NCBI GenBank assembly: GCA_016938425.1
Contig: JAFGUR010000045.1
Span: forward strand, 1-11,240
Length of the DNA stretch: 11,240 bases
Direction: 5' to 3'
From: Fusobacteriaceae bacterium
GTDB lineage: Bacteria > Fusobacteriota > Fusobacteriia > Fusobacteriales > Fusobacteriaceae
Part shown: one piece after another, positions 7,077 through 11,240 of the stretch
Numbering within the stretch: the first letter of the stretch is position 1
Layout of the letters: each line of letters starts with the position of its first letter
Notes under the pieces: model-generated
What the model saw: the letters and a program-made list of their open reading frames with translations, nothing else
Database searches by the model: none
Told to the model about the DNA's origin: nothing
Program-made: the position numbers and the translations under genes

Positions 7077-8021
7077 ATGAAGTATAAATATTTATTTGGA
7101 CCAGTGCCATCAAGAAGACTTGGGATTTCGTTGGGAATAGATTTAATTCCTTTAAAAACATGCAATTTTAACTGTATTTATTGTGAGTGTGGAGATGGTG
7201 CTCCTTTATACAATGAAAGAAAAGAATACATTGAAGCAGATGAAGTATTAAAAGAATTGAAAGAGTATTTATCTAAAAACTCAAAACCTGAATATATAAC
7301 GTTTTCAGGAAGTGGAGAACCTACATTAAATAGTAGAATTGGGTACCTTATACAAGAAATAAAAAAACTCACTGATGTAAAAATTTGTGTTATTACTAAC
7401 TCCACAAACCTTGTAAATAAAAATATGAGGGAAGAGTTGAGGAATGCAGATTTAGTGATGCCAAGTTTGAATGCAGTATTGGAGAAGAGTTTTTTAAAAA
7501 TAAACAGACCTAATGTAAATATAAAACTATCAGAAATAATTGAAGGTATTAGAAAATTTGGAGATGAATTTCAAGGTGAAATTTATTTAGAAATTTTTAT
7601 GATAGATGAAATAAACGACTCTAAAGAAGAGTTAGAAGAATTTGTTAAAATTTTGAAAACAATTAAATTTACAAAGGTTCAGTTAAATAGTCTAGATAGA
7701 CCAGCACCAGTATCATGGGAAAGCCCAATGGCAATGGAAAAATTGGAAACAATTAAAAATTATTTTAAAGAAAATGGAATAGAGACAGAAATAATTAAAA
7801 AATATAAAAGTAAAAATGAGTATAAAGCTTATACAGAAGATAATGAAAAGTTAATTACAAATTTATTATGTGTAAGACCTTCAACTTTTGAAGATATAAA
7901 AGAAGCGACAGGGCTAGATAGAGAAATTTTAGGAAATTATTTAGATATTATGGTAAAAGAGGGTATAATAAAAACTTTAATGGAAGAAAGAGGAATTTTT
8001 TATACTTATAGGAATAGGTAA
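7077..8021 (+). CDS. Radical SAM protein, COG0731/wyosine-type Fe-S oxidoreductase family
   Basis: A cytoplasmic radical SAM enzyme of 314 residues. The N-terminus FGPVPSRRLGISLGIDLIP (7-25) is the signature opening of the COG0731 group, related to archaeal Taw1/TYW1. It is followed by the [4Fe-4S]-binding CxxxCxxC (C29, C33, C36) and the SAM-contacting FSGSGEPTL (76-84). The TIM-barrel-like core ends near residue 240. The last 60 or so residues (LLCVRPSTFEDIKEATGL onward) look like a small winged-helix domain, which could bind nucleic acid. The ATG has AAGGAG (7062-7067) nine bases upstream. The bacterial substrate is not established to my knowledge. Wybutosine synthesis itself is not expected in bacteria, so I name no reaction. 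It is a single-gene unit with its own promoter and terminator. Confidence 0.88.
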   Translation: MKYKYLFGPVPSRRLGISLGIDLIPLKTCNFNCIYCECGDGAPLYNERKEYIEADEVLKELKEYLSKNSKPEYITFSGSGEPTLNSRIGYLIQEIKKLTDVKICVITNSTNLVNKNMREELRNADLVMPSLNAVLEKSFLKINRPNVNIKLSEIIEGIRKFGDEFQGEIYLEIFMIDEINDSKEELEEFVKILKTIKFTKVQLNSLDRPAPVSWESPMAMEKLETIKNYFKENGIETEIIKKYKSKNEYKAYTEDNEKLITNLLCVRPSTFEDIKEATGLDREILGNYLDIMVKEGIIKTLMEERGIFYTYRNR

Positions 8022-8025
8022 ATAT

Positions 8026-8058
8026 AAAAGGGAGTTATCTAAAAAGATACTCCCTTTT
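8026..8058. terminator. Bidirectional terminator between the radical SAM gene and the PTS permease gene
   Basis: The arms 8026-8040 and 8045-8058 form 14 base pairs with one bulged T around an A4 loop. The flanking A4 and T4 give a T tail on either strand. It lies five bases after the radical SAM stop and about 30 bases beyond the stop of the convergent PTS gene, so it probably serves both. Confidence 0.87.
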
Positions 8059-8090
8059 GTTGTTCTATAGATAAAAATATTAGGTTGGCA

Positions 8091-9521
8091 TTATTTTATA
8101 AGGTTTTTAATTTCATCACAAACAAATTCAACTTTTGGTCCAATTATAAGTTGTAATGTATTTTTACTAGGTCTAACAATACCTAATGAAACTTCTTTTA
8201 ATTTTTTATCATCAACTAATTCATCATTTTTAATTTCAAATCTTAATCTTGTAGCACAGTTGTCAACAAAAGAAATATTGTTTGCTCCTCCAACGTATCT
8301 ACAAATAATTTTTGCTGTATCAGCAAATGATGATTCTGAACTAGTTTCTTTAACATCTTCAGAAGCTTCTTCCCTTCCTGGAGTTTTTAGATTAAATTTA
8401 GTAATTAAGAATCTAAAAATAACATAATAAAGGATAAAGAATACAACACCTTGAACTAATAACATATATGGTTTATTAGCTAATGGAGTTTTAGATGAAA
8501 GAATCCAGTCAATTGCTCCTCCAGAGAAGTTGAATCCAGCAATCCATTGCATTTGTGCAGATATAAATAAAGATAAAGCAGTAAGTCCAGCATGAACTAA
8601 ATATAGTCCAGGTGCAACAAACATAAATGCAAACTCAATTGGTTCTGTAACTCCAGTCATAAAAGCAGTAATCATACCAGCAATCATGATACCAGAAACT
8701 CTATCTCTATTTTCGGGTTTTGCTGTATGGATAAATGCAAGAGCAGCTCCTAATAAACCAAACATCATTATAGGGAAGTATCCAGCCATGTACATACCAG
8801 TAACACCTTTTGTACCAGTTCCAGCCCAGAAATTACCTAAGTCATTGATTCCAGCAGTATTAAACCAGAAAACTGCATTTAAAGCATGGTGCAATCCTAA
8901 TGGAATTAATAATCTATTAAAGAACCCGTATAATCCAGCACCAATAGGTCCTAAACTAACAAACGATTTTCCAAAAACAACTAATCCATTAAATACTACT
9001 GGCCAAACAATCATTAGAATAAATGATAAAATCATAGAAGCAACAGAAGTAATAATTGGAACTAGTCTTCTACCAGAGAAAAATGCAAAAGCTCTATTAA
9101 GTTCAACTTTATGAAATTTATTATAAATTTCTCCAGCAACAACTCCCATTAATATTCCAGTGAAGGCATTTTGGATTTTACCAAAAGCAGCAGGAACTTG
9201 TTCAATTGGAATTTGTTTTAATTGAGCAACTGTATTAGGTGATAATAACTTAGTTAAGATAAAATATCCAACAAGTGCAGAAAGTGCAGAAGCACCATGA
9301 TTGTCCTTTGTAATACCAAATGCGACACCAATAGCAAAAATCCATCCCATATTATCTAATATAGCTCCACCAGATGATACTAAGAAAGCAGCGATAGCTG
9401 AATTTCCACCCCATCCAGCAGGGTCAAGCCAATAACCTATCCCTAACATTAAACCAGCAGCAGGCAAAACAGCAACTGGAAACATAAGAGACTTACCAAT
9501 TTTTTGTAAATACTTGAACAT
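8091..9521 (-). CDS. PTS system glucose/N-acetylglucosamine-family IICB component
   Basis: A 476-residue inner-membrane sugar permease that takes up and phosphorylates its sugar. The IIC domain (about 1-380) has many hydrophobic helices, with GRRLVPI (150-156), LIPLGLHHALN (205-215) and GVTEPIEF (290-297), the last holding the substrate-binding Glu. A linker beginning LKTPGRE (378-384) leads to the IIB domain, whose phosphorylated cysteine is C422 in NCATRLR. There is no IIA domain, unlike E. coli NagE, so a separate IIA must supply phosphate. FPIMMFGLLGAALA (249-262) and AGFNFSGGAIDW (328-339) look more like NagE/NagP than PtsG, so GlcNAc is my first guess and glucose the alternative. A strong AAAGGAGGTC site (complement of 9528-9537) fixes the ATG. 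No sugar-catabolic gene is adjacent. Confidence 0.92.
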   Translation of the reverse strand: MFKYLQKIGKSLMFPVAVLPAAGLMLGIGYWLDPAGWGGNSAIAAFLVSSGGAILDNMGWIFAIGVAFGITKDNHGASALSALVGYFILTKLLSPNTVAQLKQIPIEQVPAAFGKIQNAFTGILMGVVAGEIYNKFHKVELNRAFAFFSGRRLVPIITSVASMILSFILMIVWPVVFNGLVVFGKSFVSLGPIGAGLYGFFNRLLIPLGLHHALNAVFWFNTAGINDLGNFWAGTGTKGVTGMYMAGYFPIMMFGLLGAALAFIHTAKPENRDRVSGIMIAGMITAFMTGVTEPIEFAFMFVAPGLYLVHAGLTALSLFISAQMQWIAGFNFSGGAIDWILSSKTPLANKPYMLLVQGVVFFILYYVIFRFLITKFNLKTPGREEASEDVKETSSESSFADTAKIICRYVGGANNISFVDNCATRLRFEIKNDELVDDKKLKEVSLGIVRPSKNTLQLIIGPKVEFVCDEIKNLIK

Positions 9522-9555
9522 AAAAAAGACCTCCTTTAATTTTTACATAATTAAA

Positions 9556-9732
9556 AAATCATTCAAATTTGAAATATAAATATACTTTAAATAATGAATG
9601 AAATCCCCTACACACAAACGCTCTTTTATATATCACAAGTATAATATCAATAAGCTTAAAAGTCAATAAAAATTCCAAAAAAATTTTTAATAATGAAAAA
9701 AAACTCCAGTTTTTGAAAAAAATCATTCAAAT
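9556..9732. repeat. Repeated TCATTCA motifs flanking the PTS promoter (possible operators)
   Basis: AAATCATTCAAAT occurs exactly twice, at 9556-9568 in the leader and 9720-9732 upstream of the -35. A third, inverted copy of the core (TGAATGA, 9595-9601) lies between them, also in the leader. Copies on both sides of a promoter suggest sites for a looping or roadblocking repressor, but in such AT-rich DNA chance is possible. Confidence 0.35.
9638..9666 (-). promoter_or_regulatory. Predicted promoter of the PTS permease gene
   Basis: Read on the minus strand, TTGACT (9661-9666) and TATACT (9638-9643) are separated by exactly 17 bases, close to the sigma-70 consensus. Transcription should start near 9631, leaving a leader of about 110 bases. 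I see no clear antiterminator or riboswitch in that leader. Confidence 0.8.
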
Positions 9733-9908
9733 ATTAAGTAAAATTATGGTTGAAATAGATAAAATGGAATAAATAAAAAAAATTTGAAACACAAAAATAT
9801 CATAAAACTCTCATTAAATGTTCATAATTTAATAATTATAAAATAAATCAAAGTATAAATTAAGTTTTTTTTAGTATTGAAACCATAAATATACATTATT
9901 AAAAATAA

Positions 9909-10221
9909 AATCAAAATATTGGAGAATTTTGGAGGTTTCAAATTAGTGAGAAATTATTTGGAAATACTATTTATTCAGATATAATAAACATTAAAAAATC
10001 AAAGTTTTAAAGGAAATACGAGGAATAATGGATTTATTTATATGTTTCTTTATTCAATGTGTAAGAAGTTGGATTTTATGATAATATTTATAGTGATTTT
10101 GAAATTGAAGAAAGTTTCTAAATAATTATTAAAATATTGTGTTGAAGAAAAAATTAAACAAAAAGAAATAACCATTAGTCTAAATACTAAAGAAAAATAT
10201 GAAGAAGAAGTTAGTATTTAA
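9909..10221 (+). pseudogene. Probable decayed gene: coding-like fragments in successive frames
   Basis: No intact frame spans this stretch, but the three plus-strand frames in turn give protein-like fragments. They are a 33-codon piece ending at 10010 (with ISEKLFGNTIYSDIINIKK), a frame through 10022-10125 (with NNGFIYMFLYSMCKKLDF), a piece ending at 10121 (FYDNIYSDFEIEESF) and a final piece ending at 10221 (EEKIKQKEITISLNTKEKY). Together they read like one acidic/aromatic protein broken by several frameshifts and a stop. A GGAGG (9931-9935) ahead of GTG 9946 gives only a 12-residue peptide. I do not recognise the parent family. The alternative is AT-rich non-coding DNA that happens to look coding. 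The remaining spacer (9667-9908) shows nothing beyond the motif at 9720-9732. Confidence 0.4.
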
Positions 10222-10256
10222 TGTTTTATGTATTTTTTATTTAGTTTCCTATGGTG

Positions 10257-10285
10257 TTGACTATCTTTCCAAATTATGTTATACT
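10257..10285 (+). promoter_or_regulatory. Strong predicted promoter of rplS
   Basis: TTGACT (10257-10262) and TATACT (10280-10285) have a 17-base spacer, and TGT before the -10 makes an extended -10. It is among the best promoters in the window, as expected for a ribosomal protein gene. The start should be near 10292. Confidence 0.85.
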
Positions 10286-10303
10286 ATTCGGGTTAAATGA
10301 AAA

Positions 10304-10336
10304 AGATATTCCGCTTTTTAATCGAAATGAATATCT
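10304..10336 (+). promoter_or_regulatory. Hairpin in the rplS leader, possible autoregulatory element
   Basis: AGATATT (10304-10310) pairs perfectly with AATATCT (10330-10336), with CG/CG pairing possible inside. The stem ends four bases before the AGGAGG site at 10341-10346. Ribosomal protein leaders, including an Rfam L19 leader known from low-GC bacteria, regulate this gene elsewhere. Whether this stem belongs to that family is not shown by the sequence alone. Confidence 0.4.
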
Positions 10337-10353
10337 AATTAGGAGGAAAATTA

Positions 10354-10704
10354 ATGAAAGAAAGATTAATCGAATTAGTTGAAAAAACTCAACTAAGAAC
10401 AGATATCCCTCAATTTAAAGCAGGAGATACTGTAGGAGTTTACTACAAAGTAAAAGAAGGAGATAAAGAAAGAGTTCAGTTATTTGAAGGTGTTGTAATT
10501 AGAGTAACTGGAGCTGGAACTGGAAAAGCTTTTACTGTTAGAAAAATCGCTGCAGGAGTTGGAGTAGAAAGAATTATACCTGTTAACTCTCCAATGATCG
10601 AGAAAATCGAAGTTAAGAAAATCGGAAGAGTAAGAAGAGCTAAATTATTCTACTTAAGAGGATTATCTGGTAAACAAGCAAGAATTAAAGAAATTAGAAA
10701 ATAA
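10354..10704 (+). CDS. rplS: 50S ribosomal protein L19
   Basis: A 116-residue L19, the usual length, which sits at the 30S-50S interface of the ribosome. The characteristic pieces are IPQFKAGDTVGVYYKV (18-33), the QLFEGVVI strand (42-49), the FTVRKIAAGVGVERIIP region (60-76) and the basic VRRAKLFYLRGLSGKQARIKE tail (93-113). AGGAGG at 10341-10346, seven bases before the ATG, fixes the start. Codon choice is less AT-extreme than in the neighbours, fitting high expression. In many bacteria rplS ends the rpsP-rimM-trmD-rplS operon. Here it has its own promoter, leader and terminator and no such partners next to it. Confidence 0.98.
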   Translation: MKERLIELVEKTQLRTDIPQFKAGDTVGVYYKVKEGDKERVQLFEGVVIRVTGAGTGKAFTVRKIAAGVGVERIIPVNSPMIEKIEVKKIGRVRRAKLFYLRGLSGKQARIKEIRK

Positions 10705-10709
10705 TAAAG

Positions 10710-10731
10710 ACAAGCCGAAAGGCTTGTTTTT
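10710..10731 (+). terminator. Terminator of rplS
   Basis: A compact 7-bp stem (10710-10716 with 10721-10727) capped by a GAAA tetraloop and followed by T's. It lies six bases after the stop codon, a textbook intrinsic terminator. Confidence 0.93.
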
Positions 10732-10763
10732 ATATTTTAATGTTTTTTAATGTGGGAGTTTAC

Positions 10764-10810
10764 AATATAAAGAAGAGGACGAATTTTAAATTCGTCCTCT
10801 TCTTTATATT
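10764..10810. terminator. Perfect 23-bp inverted repeat, probably a bidirectional or minus-strand terminator
   Basis: The arms 10764-10786 and 10788-10810 are exact reverse complements around a single central T. The stem core is GAAGAGGACGAA with A/T flanks. It lies downstream of both rplS and the convergent minus-strand gene. Since rplS already has a terminator, this one most likely ends the opposite transcript, although no long pure T run follows on either strand. Confidence 0.65.
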
Positions 10811-10884
10811 CTTATATCTGTAACTTATTAGAAAATGACATGTCTAAGGAAATAAAAAATAGAGACGTCAAACTGATTGTACTA

Positions 10885-11240
10885 TTATATTTTCTTAAAT
10901 TTTGTTTTTTTTCTAATAATTTGTTTAAATTCAGATACATTATCAGAGCTTACATATAATTTAAATACGTAGAAACGTTCTCTATGCATATAAGTTATTT
11001 TAAATAAATCTTCTTTAATAGATTCAATATTGTGAATAGTGTTGAAAGGGATAGTGTAATTTTTAATTTTAAATAAATCAATAATTCCAATTCCTTTTTC
11101 AAGAATAATTTTTTTTTGGTTTAAAACATAAAGCCAAAAAAATGAGCAAAGAGTCCAAAAACTAGTTATTTTGATATCATTTTTTCTAAGAACAGTGATA
11201 ATTAAGAAAAATAAGACTAATGACATAAAAATGTTTATTT
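10885..11240 (-). CDS. Small membrane protein with a PH-like C-terminal half (5' end outside window)
   Basis: The frame is open to the window edge on the minus strand. The first in-window ATG (11224-11226) has no ribosome site and falls inside a hydrophobic segment, so the true start is probably further upstream. From that ATG, two hydrophobic segments are visible: about 1-13 (extended by INIF before the Met) and about 20-36. A soluble tail of some 75 residues follows (about 38-113), with alternating strands and a final Lys-rich helix. This looks like the bacterial PH-domain-type membrane proteins, but no diagnostic motif is visible and the family is a guess. It converges with rplS. Confidence 0.65.
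   Translation of the reverse strand, partial: INIFMSLVLFFLIITVLRKNDIKITSFWTLCSFFWLYVLNQKKIILEKGIGIIDLFKIKNYTIPFNTIHNIESIKEDLFKITYMHRERFYVFKLYVSSDNVSEFKQIIRKKTKFKKI

Noticed and set aside
8686..9114. 142-codon plus-strand open frame opposite the PTS permease gene
   Set aside because: It lies wholly antisense to a well-supported IIC domain, and its Pro/Asn/Ile-rich product is what the complement of permease codons gives.
1..11240. CRISPR arrays, insertion sequences, attachment sites, rRNA
   Set aside because: No regularly spaced repeats, transposase or integrase motifs, tRNA-end duplications or rRNA segments were seen.

Overview
This window of very AT-rich DNA probably comes from a Fusobacterium-type bacterium (F. 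nucleatum group or close relative). The reasons are low GC, strong AGGAGG ribosome sites with some TTG/GTG starts, consensus promoters (several with a TGn extended -10), and LPS-type heptosyltransferases in a genome whose codon use otherwise looks Firmicute-like. The genus is an inference from composition and gene content; no search was run.

Layout. (1) 1-2428, plus strand: the 3' end of a surface-polysaccharide operon. It holds the C-terminal part of a DUF4422 glycosyltransferase-like protein, then two tandem GT9 heptosyltransferases one base apart, closed by a clear terminator. These would add sugars to the LPS core or O-chain. (2) 2430-2830: a gene-free stretch with a GC-rich hairpin and a long imperfect inverted repeat, possibly a dispersed repeat or structured RNA. 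(3) 2783-5026: recQ helicase with its own promoter, whose -10 lies in a perfect palindrome, and a strong terminator. (4) 5068-6979: a DapB-family reductase with unusual active-site motifs, then a membrane-anchored HNH-nuclease-like protein of unknown role. (5) 7018-8058: a COG0731-type radical SAM protein with a C-terminal winged helix, ending in a bidirectional terminator shared with (6). (6) 8091-9666, minus strand: a glucose/N-acetylglucosamine-type PTS IICB permease with a near-consensus promoter. (7) 9670-10250: about 600 bases without an intact gene, containing coding-like fragments in shifted frames (9909-10221), probably a decayed gene. (8) 10257-10731: rplS (ribosomal protein L19) as a single-gene unit with a strong promoter, a leader hairpin and a terminator. 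(9) 10764-11240: a perfect 23-bp inverted repeat, then the 3' part of a minus-strand small membrane protein running off the window.

Apart from the polysaccharide genes, the genes are mostly separate transcription units with unrelated jobs: DNA repair, amino-acid or cell-wall metabolism, sugar uptake and translation. I see no CRISPR array, insertion sequence, rRNA or tRNA. The least explained items are the membrane-tethered HNH protein, the motif-divergent DapB, the structured region upstream of recQ and the decayed gene before rplS.
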